Source: an uncultured Chromatiaceae bacterium (GTDB lineage: Bacteria > Pseudomonadota > Gammaproteobacteria > Enterobacterales > Alteromonadaceae). From it: a stretch of DNA of 64,000 nt. Under the pieces are notes generated by a model. The model was given only the letters and a program-made list of their open reading frames with translations, did not search any database and was not told where the DNA came from. Positions within the stretch are counted from its first letter, which is position 1. Every line of letters starts with the position of its first letter. Positions 43,706 through 52,958 of this stretch are shown one piece after another. The translations under genes were made by a program, and so were the position numbers. The stretch spans positions 1-64,000 of the forward strand of contig CALJUX010000020.1 in NCBI GenBank assembly GCA_937978655.1, given 5' to 3'.

Positions 43706-45265
43706 CTATTTTTTAAAGCGTTCGACTAACTGATACAGTGTCTCAGCGTTCTTTTCCAAATCACTGCTGACTTCAGCGGTCTGCTCGCTTTGCTGATAAC
43801 CATCACCGGCCAGATCGGCTATACGGCTGACCTGACGGTTGATGTCTTCAGACACATGCGCCTGCTCTTCTACCGCTACAGCAATCTGGTGTCCCATCCG
43901 CGCAATCAGATTCACCGCATCCATGATACCGCTCAGCATCTGTTCGGTCTCCAGCACTTTGGCCACACCGGTTTCTGTCGCCAGGATCCCTTCATCGGCT
44001 GCAATCACCGCATTTCGCGCCCCTTCCTGCAGATTAAAAATAATCTGCTGAATTTGCTGGGTCGAATGTTGCGTGCGTTGCGCCAGCTGCCGGACCTCGT
44101 CGGCCACCACCGCAAAACCCCGGCCCTGGTCGCCGGCCCGTGCCGCTTCTATCGCTGCATTTAATGCCAGCAGATTGGTTTGTTCGGCGATTTGTTGGAT
44201 TATTTCAGCAGCCTGAGTGATGCTGGCGGTCTGAGTGGCCAGCTCAGTCACCGATTTGGCAATGCAGCGGACAGTCTGCGCCAGTTTCTCAATAGCGGTG
44301 CGGGTCTGAACAGCCACCGCCTGGCCTTGCGTGGTCAGCTGATTCGCATTGGTGGCTTCACTTGAAGTTAACTGCACATTGTGCGACACCTCGGCAATGG
44401 TATGCGTCATCTGATTCATCGCCGTCGCAGTTTGTTCTGTTTCCTGTTGCTGTGATGCAATCACCTGCAAAGTGCTGCGTGACAGCTGATGGGCCTGCGC
44501 CGATTCCCGCGATGCGGTCAGCGCGGCATCTTCCAGCCGGGTCAACACTGTGCGCAGGTGAGCAGTTTCCGTGATCAGCGCCAGCTCCAGCTGTCCCCAG
44601 CGATCGGTTTTCCCGGTGTATACCTGTGCAGCAACCGGGCACATAAAGGGGGTGCTGAGCTGCGATGATAACTTGGCCTGCGCCTGAGTGGTCCGGGACT
44701 GGAAAAAACCAGCCAGTACAGCGCTGACGGCGCCCGCCGCCACCGCTGCGGCCACCGGTCCCAGCGTAAATGCAGCCAGCCCTGCGGCGGCCGCAGCGGC
44801 AACCGCAGAGATCGGCAATGCCAGCGTCATCAGATCTAAAGACGTGACGGTTTTGCCGCCGACGCTCAGCGTGGCATAAACCTGCTGTGCCCGCTGTACT
44901 TGTTCTGCTGTTGGTTTAACCCGTACCGACTCATACCCGACGACCTTACCCTGCTGCAAAATCGGCGTGACATAGGCGTTAACCCAATAATAATCACCGT
45001 TTTTACAACGATTTTTCACGATCCCCATCCAGCATTTGCCGGCTTTGAGAAACTCCCACATACCCTGAAAGACCACCGGGGGCATGTCCGGGTGCCGGAC
45101 CAGGTTATGAGGCTGATTGATCAGCTCGTCGCGGCTGTAGCCGCTGATATCAACAAATGCCTGATTACAATATTGAATATGACCGGAGGTGTTGGTTGCT
45201 GAGATTAAACGCTGTTCAGTGGGAAAGGTTCTTTCGTGTTGAGTAATAGGCAGATTCTGGCGCAT
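43706..45265 (-). CDS. PAS-containing chemoreceptor (Aer-like)
   Basis: 519 residues. Amino-terminal PAS domain (about 20-120; 'GHIQYCNQAFVDISGYSRDE', 'NLVRHPDMPPVVFQGMWE', WVNAYV) without a signal peptide, then a hydrophobic Ala-rich segment (about 148-190), and an MCP signalling domain with 'AEQTNLLALNAAIEAARAGD' and QGRGFAVVADEV. This is the Aer type, where PAS senses redox or energy state on the cytoplasmic side. Ends LYQLVERFKK without a methyltransferase-tether pentapeptide. Resembles the truncated receptor at 48. Confidence 0.93.
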   Translation of the reverse strand: MRQNLPITQHERTFPTEQRLISATNTSGHIQYCNQAFVDISGYSRDELINQPHNLVRHPDMPPVVFQGMWEFLKAGKCWMGIVKNRCKNGDYYWVNAYVTPILQQGKVVGYESVRVKPTAEQVQRAQQVYATLSVGGKTVTSLDLMTLALPISAVAAAAAAGLAAFTLGPVAAAVAAGAVSAVLAGFFQSRTTQAQAKLSSQLSTPFMCPVAAQVYTGKTDRWGQLELALITETAHLRTVLTRLEDAALTASRESAQAHQLSRSTLQVIASQQQETEQTATAMNQMTHTIAEVSHNVQLTSSEATNANQLTTQGQAVAVQTRTAIEKLAQTVRCIAKSVTELATQTASITQAAEIIQQIAEQTNLLALNAAIEAARAGDQGRGFAVVADEVRQLAQRTQHSTQQIQQIIFNLQEGARNAVIAADEGILATETGVAKVLETEQMLSGIMDAVNLIARMGHQIAVAVEEQAHVSEDINRQVSRIADLAGDGYQQSEQTAEVSSDLEKNAETLYQLVERFKK

Positions 45266-45411
45266 ATCATCCTGATCCTTTGCTGATCGCAGTTACGAGT
45301 CCGTACTTCACAAGGTTACTTGTACCGGAAACTTTAGTTCAGCAAGTGCTAAATGCAAATGTGCCGGCGGCCGGTTAAAATGAGAAAATTTCACATAGCA
45401 CCGGAGTCTGC

Positions 45412-45759
45412 ATGTCACCCGTTTTATCCACTATTGGCCTGTTACTGCTGAGCAACATCTTTATGACATTCGCCTGGTACGGCCATCTGAAACATCTGAA
45501 ATCTTCAGCGCTGCTGACCGCAGTGCTGGTGTCCTGGGGGATTGCCTTTTTTGAGTACATGCTGATGGTGCCGGCGAATCGCATCGGCTCACAGGTGCTG
45601 AGTCTGGCGCAACTGAAAATACTGCAGGAAGTGATCACGCTCGCGGTATTTATTCCGTTTGCAGTGTTGTATATGAAAGAGCCATTTAAGCTCAACTATG
45701 TCTATGCCGGCATCTGCCTGCTTGGCGCTGTGTATTTTATGTTTTATTACAAAGGCTGA
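45412..45759 (+). CDS. DUF486 small DMT-like membrane protein
   Basis: 115 residues with four predicted membrane helices (about 6-25, 33-52, 70-90, 94-113). 'NIFMTFAWYGHL' and LVSWGIAFFEY match DUF486, a DMT/EmrE-like family of unknown transport. Good GGAG eight bases upstream. Its stop lies in the hairpin at 45754-45774. Confidence 0.88.
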   Translation: MSPVLSTIGLLLLSNIFMTFAWYGHLKHLKSSALLTAVLVSWGIAFFEYMLMVPANRIGSQVLSLAQLKILQEVITLAVFIPFAVLYMKEPFKLNYVYAGICLLGAVYFMFYYKG

Positions 45760-45774
45760 GCCGGCGGCTCAGCC
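45754..45774. terminator. Perfect hairpin spanning two convergent stop codons
   Basis: GGCTGAGCC, GGC, GGCTCAGCC: a perfect 9-bp inverted repeat containing the TGA of the DUF486 gene (45757-45759) and the TGA of djlA (45771-45769). The plus-strand side lacks a T-run; the minus-strand side is followed by TTTGTAATAAAA, so it may stop djlA transcription weakly or protect 3' ends. Confidence 0.55.
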
Positions 45775-46566
45775 ACGATGTTGCTTCAGCAGCTCATAAG
45801 CTGCTTGAATTTGCTGGGTTTTCTGGTTTGCCAGCTCGAGCATTTCTTTGGGCAAGCCTTGCGACATCAGTTTGTCAGGATGATGCTGTGACATTTGTTT
45901 TTTATAGGCTTTTTTCAGTTCGTTATCGCTGCAGCCGGCACTGATGCCCAACAACTGATACGCATCTGCCACGGCGTCAGCCGCCGGTGCCTGCTGCGGC
46001 TGACGACTGGAAAAGCGTGCTTCCGCCTCGTAGCGGCCGAGCAGATATTGTAAACGTGTGCTGGAGATCGCCAGCGCCGCAGCTACCTGCTGCAACAGCC
46101 GTAGTTCCACCTCACTTAACCGGCCATCGACATAAGCCACCGAGATCTGGATCTCCAGAAACATCTGCAACAAGTCTGGTCGCCAGCGATAGGCCTGGCG
46201 CAAGGCCAGCAATTGCTGCTGCAGCGGGAAATTGCTGTCCTTGCCTTCGCGAAATGCCCGCTGGGCCTCTTGCTGTTGCGCGGCACTCAGCCCCAGCTGC
46301 TGCATAAAGGTCACCGCTTTGTCGATATGGGCGGTGGTCACCACCCCATCGGCTTTGGCCAGATGCCCCATCACGGCAAAGGTACTGTACATAAACAGCC
46401 CCTGTGCCTCGCCCTGATCCCGCTTAAAACCAGCAAAACCACCGGCCTGTTCAAATTGCTGGCGCATGCTGCGATCAAACCAATGACCGATCATCACCCC
46501 AATCACCAGACCGGGGATCTTAAACATCGCCAGGCCAAACAGCCCGCCCAGTAACTTCCCCCACAT
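45769..46566 (-). CDS. djlA: Membrane co-chaperone DjlA
   Basis: 265 residues. Membrane helix with the Gly-rich 'GKLLGGLFGLAMFKIPGLVI' at the start, TerB-like central part (about 55-175), and a carboxy-terminal J domain (DAYQLLGISAGCSDNELKKAYKK in parts, HPD at HHPDK). Stimulates DnaK at the membrane. AGGAG before ATG 46566; the longer open frame runs into murU. Opposite lptD as in E. coli, with murU/amgK inserted between. Confidence 0.95.
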   Translation of the reverse strand: MWGKLLGGLFGLAMFKIPGLVIGVMIGHWFDRSMRQQFEQAGGFAGFKRDQGEAQGLFMYSTFAVMGHLAKADGVVTTAHIDKAVTFMQQLGLSAAQQQEAQRAFREGKDSNFPLQQQLLALRQAYRWRPDLLQMFLEIQISVAYVDGRLSEVELRLLQQVAAALAISSTRLQYLLGRYEAEARFSSRQPQQAPAADAVADAYQLLGISAGCSDNELKKAYKKQMSQHHPDKLMSQGLPKEMLELANQKTQQIQAAYELLKQHRG

Positions 46567-46568
46567 AA

Positions 46569-47243
46569 TCAGCTCCTGCTGCGAAAAAGCACATCGGCGT
46601 CCGCTAAGCGCTGCGGCGTACCGATATCGGCCCAATAGCCGTGATAACATTCCCCACTGACCTGACCGCGCTGCATGGCCGCCCGTAAAAACGGCGCCAG
46701 TTTCTGCGCGCCGGCCGGGACCTCACGAAAAAACTCCGGCCGGTACACGGCGATGCCGCTGAAGGTAAATTTTTCGGCGCCGTCGACACAGGCCAGCCCT
46801 TGTTGCAAAGCAAAATCGCCGGCAGGGTGCTGTGGCGGATTGGGTACCAACACCAAATGCGCCATTTTATCTGACGTCAGGGCGTCCTGCAGACGGGCAA
46901 AAGGAAAATCAGTCAGCACGTCGCCATTAACCACCAGAAAAGGCGCAGCCCCTAACAACGGTAAGGCCTGCCGGATCCCGCCGGCCGTTTCCAGGCCGGT
47001 CTGGCCTTCCGGCGAATAACAGATCTGCAAATTAAACTGCCGGCCATCTCCCAGCTGCGCTTCGATTTTAGCGCCGAGCCAGGCGTGGTTGATCACCACA
47101 GTCTTCACGCCGGCAGCAGCCAGTGCCAGCAAATGATGTTCAATCAGCGCCCGGCCGCCAACCTGCAACAAGGGTTTTGGCCACTGATCGGTTAATGGCC
47201 GCATCCGCTCACCGCGTCCGGCGGCCAGAATCATTGCCCGCAT
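46569..47243 (-). CDS. murU: MurNAc-1-phosphate uridylyltransferase MurU
   Basis: 224 residues. Nucleotidyltransferase signature 'LAAGRGERMRPLTDQWPKPL', VVNGDVLTDFPF metal site and 'GYWADIGTPQRLADAD' at the end. Makes UDP-MurNAc from MurNAc-alpha-1-phosphate and UTP in peptidoglycan recycling, by-passing de novo MurA. Overlaps amgK by 13 bp and precedes djlA by 2 bp, an operon. Confidence 0.93.
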   Translation of the reverse strand: MRAMILAAGRGERMRPLTDQWPKPLLQVGGRALIEHHLLALAAAGVKTVVINHAWLGAKIEAQLGDGRQFNLQICYSPEGQTGLETAGGIRQALPLLGAAPFLVVNGDVLTDFPFARLQDALTSDKMAHLVLVPNPPQHPAGDFALQQGLACVDGAEKFTFSGIAVYRPEFFREVPAGAQKLAPFLRAAMQRGQVSGECYHGYWADIGTPQRLADADVLFRSRS

Positions 47244-48244
47244 GCGCTGACCTCCGCAAAACGGGGCACCACCACCGTATCAAACCACTGGCTGAACGCG
47301 GCAAGTTCGGTATAACGCGCCGCGATATCCCGCACATAACCGACTACACGCGGCAAATCCGCCAGATAACCGGCTTTGTGATCCCGATGATATAAGCGGG
47401 CGAAAATGCCACAGACTTTCAGGTGGCGCTGCAAACCAGTCCAGTCAAAATCACGCTGGAACTGGCTCAGACTGTAATCTGCCGGCAGCAGGCCCTGCTG
47501 CTGCAACTGCATAAAAAACTCATCGCGCAAAGTGTCAACCAGCGTATCCGGCCAGCGCAGATAACAGTCGCGCAGCAACGACACCGCGTCGTAACACAGC
47601 GGTCCGATCACAGCATCCTGAAAATCGATGACTGCCAGCGACTGGTCAGGCTGCACCATCAGATTCCGCGAATGAAAATCACGGTGCATACCAGCCTGCG
47701 GTTGTGCCAGCACTTCGTCCGCAATCTGTGCAAAGGCCATGTCTATCATGGCACTGGTCGCCGCATCGGGAGTTACCTGCAAATGCACCGGTAAAAACCA
47801 GTCCAGAAAGATCTGTAACTCGCGCAGCACAAAAGCCCGGTCAAACTGTGGCAACGGACCTTGGGCTGTGGCGCGAACCTGCTGCATCTGCGGCAACAAT
47901 GCCAGAGCCTGGCGGTACCAGTCAGCCGCATTGTGCGGTTGCAGCCGGAACTGCAACAAATCGTCGCCAAGGTCCTGTAATAACACCAACCCGGCAGCAC
48001 TATCTGCGGCCAGCACAGCAGGGACCTGCAAACCAGCTGCAGCCAGCGCTTCTGCCACTGCAATAAAACGCTGACAGTCTTCCAGCGCCGGTGGCGCATC
48101 CATCAACACCCAGTGTTCCGTGCCGCTTTGCACCCGGAAATAACGCCGGAAACTGGCATCTCCGCTGATGGCTGCAAACTGATGAGGGCTGTCGGCCTGA
48201 TACTGCTGTAAAAAATTCCGGATTTGTGACAACCTTTCCGCCAC
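47231..48244 (-). CDS. amgK: Anomeric MurNAc/GlcNAc kinase AmgK
   Basis: 337 residues. Aminoglycoside phosphotransferase fold with Brenner motif H-R-D-F-H-S-R-N and VIDFQDA (metal Asp). Phosphorylates MurNAc at C1 to feed MurU. GTG start at 48244 has GGAG seven bases upstream. First gene of amgK-murU-djlA, divergent from lptD across 138 bp. Confidence 0.93.
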   Translation of the reverse strand: MAERLSQIRNFLQQYQADSPHQFAAISGDASFRRYFRVQSGTEHWVLMDAPPALEDCQRFIAVAEALAAAGLQVPAVLAADSAAGLVLLQDLGDDLLQFRLQPHNAADWYRQALALLPQMQQVRATAQGPLPQFDRAFVLRELQIFLDWFLPVHLQVTPDAATSAMIDMAFAQIADEVLAQPQAGMHRDFHSRNLMVQPDQSLAVIDFQDAVIGPLCYDAVSLLRDCYLRWPDTLVDTLRDEFFMQLQQQGLLPADYSLSQFQRDFDWTGLQRHLKVCGIFARLYHRDHKAGYLADLPRVVGYVRDIAARYTELAAFSQWFDTVVVPRFAEVSACGQ

Positions 48245-48382
48245 CTGATCACTCCAAACCGAGCAAAAGCCGCACTATAACGGATTAGCCGAGCGGCGAA
48301 AATTGATTTATCATACAGGCCCCCTTTTTGCACTCTGGTCAAATGCGGCCTGACGGAACAGAGCAACACTTTGGAACGCCGG

Positions 48383-50662
48383 ATGAAATACCAAGCCTTG
48401 TACCTGCTGATGTTCGGACTCCCGGGTCTGGCACTTGCGGCTGAGCCGGTCAGGCAATGTTATCCAACCCTGACCTTGCCGGAGCGGCTGGCAGCGCTGG
48501 ATAAAAACGACAACAACCTGCGGATTTTTTCCGGCAAGGTCACGCTGAATGACAACCAGAGTGCATTATTCAGTGATGGCGTGGAACTGACCCACCGCGA
48601 CACGCTGCTAAGCGCACCCAGCGCCAGCTTTTTTAAAGCGGAACAGCGCATGTTTGCGGATGGCGGCATCAGTTACTACAGCCCGCAGCTGAAAGTCAGC
48701 AGCAGCTCCTTCAGTGCCCGTATCGACGACAACAATGCCACCATGACCGATGCCGATTATCGCTTTATCAGCCAGGCAGGTCGTGGTTATGCCAAAGAAA
48801 TGCAAGCCTCTGCTGAACAAGTCCAGTTAAAAGAAGCCAGTTTCACCACCTGCCCGGACGGTGACAATGGCTGGGCACTGGAAGCCGAAGATATTCAGCT
48901 CAATGCCGATGACGGTTGGGGTGAAGCCTGGAATTCGGTGGTGAAAATTAAGGGCGTACCGGTCTTGTATCTGCCCTACATGACCTTCCCGGTCAGCAAT
49001 CAGCGCAAATCCGGTTTATTGATCCCCAAATTCGGCAGCTCACAAAAACTCGGGGTTGACTTCCAGCTGCCTTATTACCTGAATCTGGCGGAAAACTACG
49101 ACGCGACCATCACACCGCGCTATATGAGTGAACGTGGCACTCAGCTGAAAACCGAATTCCGTTACCTCACTCCCAGCGACCGCGGTAAGCTGCAGGTCGA
49201 GTTTTTACCGGATGATCAGGACAAACCAGCTGGTTTTGGCAGCCGCTATCTGAGCCACGTCGAGCATCGGTCTGATTTCGCGGACAACTGGCGGGCCCAG
49301 GTCGATTTTACCGATGTCAGTGACGACGCCTATTTAAGCGAACTGGGCTCCGATTTTAATAATCAAAGTGATACCCAGCTGAACCGGGTCGCCAGTCTGA
49401 GTTACTTTGGCGCTGATGTTCAATCGAACGTCCGGTTACAAGGTTTTGAAATATTAGGGAATTACGCTGATACCTATTCGTATGCGGCGCTGCCGCAATG
49501 GGATCTGAAATCAGCGCAGCCACTGCGTTTGCCGGCAGGGATGGAATTCAGCTGGCACGGTCAGTACTCGCATTTCGCCAACGACAACGCGCCAATTAAA
49601 CAGGCGGACCGGCTGCATCTGGAGCCAACCCTGAGCCTGCCCTATGTCACCCCGGCTTATGAACTGCAGCTGGAAACCGGCTTAATGTCGACGTTTTATC
49701 AGCAAAAGCGCCGTACGGATCTGACAGCAGTGCCGGCGCAACTGGCGCAGGTGGCAGAAGACACCGAACGACACCTGCCCAAAGTGCAGCTCAATGGTAA
49801 GTTAAATTTTGAGCGGGACGCCAGCTGGTTCGGTCAGGCATCGTTGCAGACACTGGAACCGCAAATCCAGTATCTGTACATCCCGTATCGGGATCAGAGC
49901 CAGATTTGGCAATACGATACTGCCCGGCTGCAGGACGATTATTACGGATTGTTCCGGCAGAACCGTTTTTCCGGCCTTGATCGCATCAACGACGCCAACC
50001 AGCTGACGTTGGGCGCGACCACAAGAATTTATGACGAATCGGACACCGAGCGTTTCCGTTTCAGTCTGGGACAAATTTTGTTTCTGGCCAACCCGGTAAA
50101 TAATAACCTCGACAGCAATCAGCCGGTTGCCGCCACCGAATCCATTTTTGCCGCCGAATCCGTACTGCACTTTCAGCAGCGCTGGTTTTTAAACAGCGGC
50201 GTGCAGTATGATTCAAAGTCAAAACGGATGATCAAAAGCAATATGACGCTGGATTATCGCGCCGACGATAAAAACTTACTGCAATTGAACCATCGCTACA
50301 GCCGTTATGTCTCAGGCAACGAGATCGAGCAGCTGGGTGCCCTAGGTACCATGCCGCTGAATCCGCAATGGCAGCTGGTTGGCAGTTATTATCGTGATCT
50401 GCACAATTCGCGGATGATTGAAGCCAATGTCGGTGTACAGTACGAATCCTGCTGCTGGGCTGTCCGGCTGATCGCCCGCCGTCAGATTGAGACCAACCTG
50501 GACCTGCCGATCAACAATATCAACTCCCCATTCAAACTGGACAGCGGTATTGCACTGCAGTTTGTGTTAAAAGGGTTTGGGGATAGTGCCGGGTTTAACG
50601 TGACGGACATGCTGTCCACTGGGGTCTTTGGTTATCGCCGTCCCTATTTATTAAATAATTAG
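48383..50662 (+). CDS. lptD: LPS-assembly protein LptD
   Basis: 759 residues. Signal peptide 1-20, OstA-like jellyroll (about 45-190), then the 26-strand LptD barrel to the end. Four cysteines fall where LptD needs them: C26 (RQC), TTCP near 155, and the pair in 'YESCCWAVRLI' near 692-693, which form the assembly disulfides. Inserts LPS into the outer leaflet with LptE. ATG 48383 starts the signal peptide; TTG 48371 is less likely. Leads the surA-pdxA-rsmA-apaG-apaH operon. Confidence 0.97.
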   Translation: MKYQALYLLMFGLPGLALAAEPVRQCYPTLTLPERLAALDKNDNNLRIFSGKVTLNDNQSALFSDGVELTHRDTLLSAPSASFFKAEQRMFADGGISYYSPQLKVSSSSFSARIDDNNATMTDADYRFISQAGRGYAKEMQASAEQVQLKEASFTTCPDGDNGWALEAEDIQLNADDGWGEAWNSVVKIKGVPVLYLPYMTFPVSNQRKSGLLIPKFGSSQKLGVDFQLPYYLNLAENYDATITPRYMSERGTQLKTEFRYLTPSDRGKLQVEFLPDDQDKPAGFGSRYLSHVEHRSDFADNWRAQVDFTDVSDDAYLSELGSDFNNQSDTQLNRVASLSYFGADVQSNVRLQGFEILGNYADTYSYAALPQWDLKSAQPLRLPAGMEFSWHGQYSHFANDNAPIKQADRLHLEPTLSLPYVTPAYELQLETGLMSTFYQQKRRTDLTAVPAQLAQVAEDTERHLPKVQLNGKLNFERDASWFGQASLQTLEPQIQYLYIPYRDQSQIWQYDTARLQDDYYGLFRQNRFSGLDRINDANQLTLGATTRIYDESDTERFRFSLGQILFLANPVNNNLDSNQPVAATESIFAAESVLHFQQRWFLNSGVQYDSKSKRMIKSNMTLDYRADDKNLLQLNHRYSRYVSGNEIEQLGALGTMPLNPQWQLVGSYYRDLHNSRMIEANVGVQYESCCWAVRLIARRQIETNLDLPINNINSPFKLDSGIALQFVLKGFGDSAGFNVTDMLSTGVFGYRRPYLLNN

Positions 50663-50673
50663 ACTGGAAAATT

Positions 50674-51963
50674 ATGAAGTTAACACAGCTGATTGCCGCA
50701 ACTCTGACTACTTGTGTCATGCTGAATGTGCAGGCCGTCGAAACCAAAGTCGATGCCGTCGCCGCGATTGTCAACAATAGCGTCGTGCTGGAAAGTGAAG
50801 TCGGTGACATGGTCGCCCGCGTCAAGAAAAACGCCGCCAAACAAGGTCAGACCTTACCGTCGGACTCGGCTCTGCAGGTACAGGCGCTGGAACGGCTAAT
50901 CATGAACAGCCTGCAATTACAGATCGCCAAACGCATGGGGCTGCAAATTACCGACGCCCAGCTTGATCAGACTATCGACAACATCGCCCGTGAACAAAAA
51001 CTCAGTGTGGAGCAATTCCGGGCGCAGGTCGTACGCGAAGAAGGCAGCTATGAATTATTCCGCGAGCGTCTGCGCGAAGAAATCACCACCGGTGAAGTGA
51101 TGCGCAGCAACGTCCAGCGACGGATTTATGTCAGTCCGCAGGAAATTGATACCCTGACCAAAATGATGGAACAACAGGGTGCAAGCAACGAGCAATACAA
51201 TATCGGCCACATTCTGGTGGCTTTGCCTGGCCAGCCGACGGCCGACCAAATTAAAGAAGCCGAAACCAAAGCCGGCAAAGTGATGGAACTGCTGCGCGGC
51301 GGCAGTGACTTCAAAAAAATCGCGATCGCATCTTCATCGGCCGAAACGGCGCTGGAAGGCGGCGACATGGGCTGGATGAACATTAATGAAATGCCCACCT
51401 TGTTCGCCGATCAGGTGCGTGGCAAAAAGAAAAAAGACCTGATTGGGCCACTGCGTTCTGGTGCCGGTTTCCATATCCTGACTATCTTTGATATCAAGGG
51501 CGCCAACGTTGTTGAATTTGAAGAGATTTCCTCTCGTCACGTGCTGATCAAACCATCTATCATCGTCAGTGAGGAAAAAGCCAAAAACATGCTGAAGAAG
51601 TTCGCGGTTGATTTTAAAGCCGGGAAAGCCGATTTCGCCGCTTTTGCCAAAGAACATTCAGAAGATCCGGGTTCACGCTTAAAAGGCGGCGAACTGGGCT
51701 GGGCAGATCCGAACATCTTTGTGCCTGAATTCCGTGACACCTTAAAAACACTGCAAAAAAACCAGCTGAGCGAACCATTCCGTACTGAACACGGCTGGCA
51801 CATCGTCCAGCTGCTGGATCGCCGCACTGTGGATGCCACAGCAGAGAAAAAACGTGAGCAGGTCATGCGGATGATTTACAACCGCCGGTTCAACGAAGAA
51901 TCAAGCAATTTCCTGCGCGAGATCCGGGACGAAGCCTTCATCGAAGTGCTGGCTGATAAATAA
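50674..51963 (+). CDS. surA: Periplasmic chaperone/peptidyl-prolyl isomerase SurA
   Basis: 429 residues. Signal peptide 1-21, N-terminal chaperone region opening 'VDAVAAIVNNSVVLESEV', two PpiC parvulin domains (about 170-270 and 283-380; 'YNIGHILVALP' and SSRHVLIKPS). Folds outer-membrane proteins including LptD, encoded just upstream (11 bp). Its stop overlaps the pdxA ATG. Confidence 0.97.
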   Translation: MKLTQLIAATLTTCVMLNVQAVETKVDAVAAIVNNSVVLESEVGDMVARVKKNAAKQGQTLPSDSALQVQALERLIMNSLQLQIAKRMGLQITDAQLDQTIDNIAREQKLSVEQFRAQVVREEGSYELFRERLREEITTGEVMRSNVQRRIYVSPQEIDTLTKMMEQQGASNEQYNIGHILVALPGQPTADQIKEAETKAGKVMELLRGGSDFKKIAIASSSAETALEGGDMGWMNINEMPTLFADQVRGKKKKDLIGPLRSGAGFHILTIFDIKGANVVEFEEISSRHVLIKPSIIVSEEKAKNMLKKFAVDFKAGKADFAAFAKEHSEDPGSRLKGGELGWADPNIFVPEFRDTLKTLQKNQLSEPFRTEHGWHIVQLLDRRTVDATAEKKREQVMRMIYNRRFNEESSNFLREIRDEAFIEVLADK

Positions 51964-52958
51964 TGACACTGCGGATTGGTATCACGCCGGGCGAACCGGC
52001 CGGCATCGGGCCTGACCTGATTATTCAGCTGGCACAGCAAGACTGGCCGGCTGAGCTGGTCGTCTGCGCCGATGCCTTATTGCTGCAGCAACGCGCGGCG
52101 CTGCTTGGTTTACCATTGCAGTTGCTGCCATATCAGCCCGACCAGCCACCCCGGCCACAACGCGCCGGCACCCTGACGATCGCGCCTTTTGCATTGGCAC
52201 AACCGGTAGAACCGGGCGTGCTGAATGAAAACAACGGCCGTTATGTGGTGGATACACTGACCTTTGCCGGTCAGCAATCGATGCAAAAACAGTTTGATGC
52301 TATTGTCACAGGCCCTGTGCACAAAGGCATTATTAACAAATCCGGTATTCCGTTCAGCGGCCATACTGAGTTTTTTGCACAGCAATCCAACACCCCTTAT
52401 GTGGTGATGATGCTGGCGACTGAAGGTCTGCGTGTAGCGCTGGTGACCACCCATATCCCGCTGGCTTACGTGGCCAAAGCGATCACGCGGGAACGGCTGT
52501 TACAAGTCACGCGGATCCTGCATCAGGATCTGCAGCAGAAATTTGCCATCGCTAATCCGCGCATCTACGTGTGTGGCTTAAATCCGCATGCCGGAGAAGA
52601 CGGCCATCTGGGACGCGAAGAAATCGATGTGATCCGGCCAGCGCTGGATGAACTGCGGGCCGAAGGCATGGATTTAATAGGCCCATTGCCAGCCGATACC
52701 TTGTTCCAGAGCAAATATCTCGACAATGCTGATGCCGTCCTGGCGATGTATCATGATCAGGGCTTACCGGTGTTGAAACACAAAGGTTTTGGCCGTTCGG
52801 TAAATATCAGCCTCGGCCTGCCCTTAATCCGCACCTCGGTTGATCACGGCACTGCGCTGGATTTGGCCGGTAAAGGTCTGGCCGATCCCGGCAGTTTCCA
52901 GCATGCGCTGGACCAGGCCATTTTTTTAGCGACTCAATCAAAAGCACAACATGACTGA
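51963..52958 (+). CDS. pdxA: 4-hydroxythreonine-4-phosphate dehydrogenase PdxA
   Basis: 331 residues. 'RIGITPGEPAGIGPDLIIQL', metal-site residues in PFSGHTEF, 'CGLNPHAGEDGHLGREEI' and YHDQGLPVLKH. NAD-dependent oxidation in pyridoxal-5-phosphate synthesis. Overlaps surA by 1 bp and rsmA by 8 bp. Confidence 0.97.
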   Translation: MTLRIGITPGEPAGIGPDLIIQLAQQDWPAELVVCADALLLQQRAALLGLPLQLLPYQPDQPPRPQRAGTLTIAPFALAQPVEPGVLNENNGRYVVDTLTFAGQQSMQKQFDAIVTGPVHKGIINKSGIPFSGHTEFFAQQSNTPYVVMMLATEGLRVALVTTHIPLAYVAKAITRERLLQVTRILHQDLQQKFAIANPRIYVCGLNPHAGEDGHLGREEIDVIRPALDELRAEGMDLIGPLPADTLFQSKYLDNADAVLAMYHDQGLPVLKHKGFGRSVNISLGLPLIRTSVDHGTALDLAGKGLADPGSFQHALDQAIFLATQSKAQHD

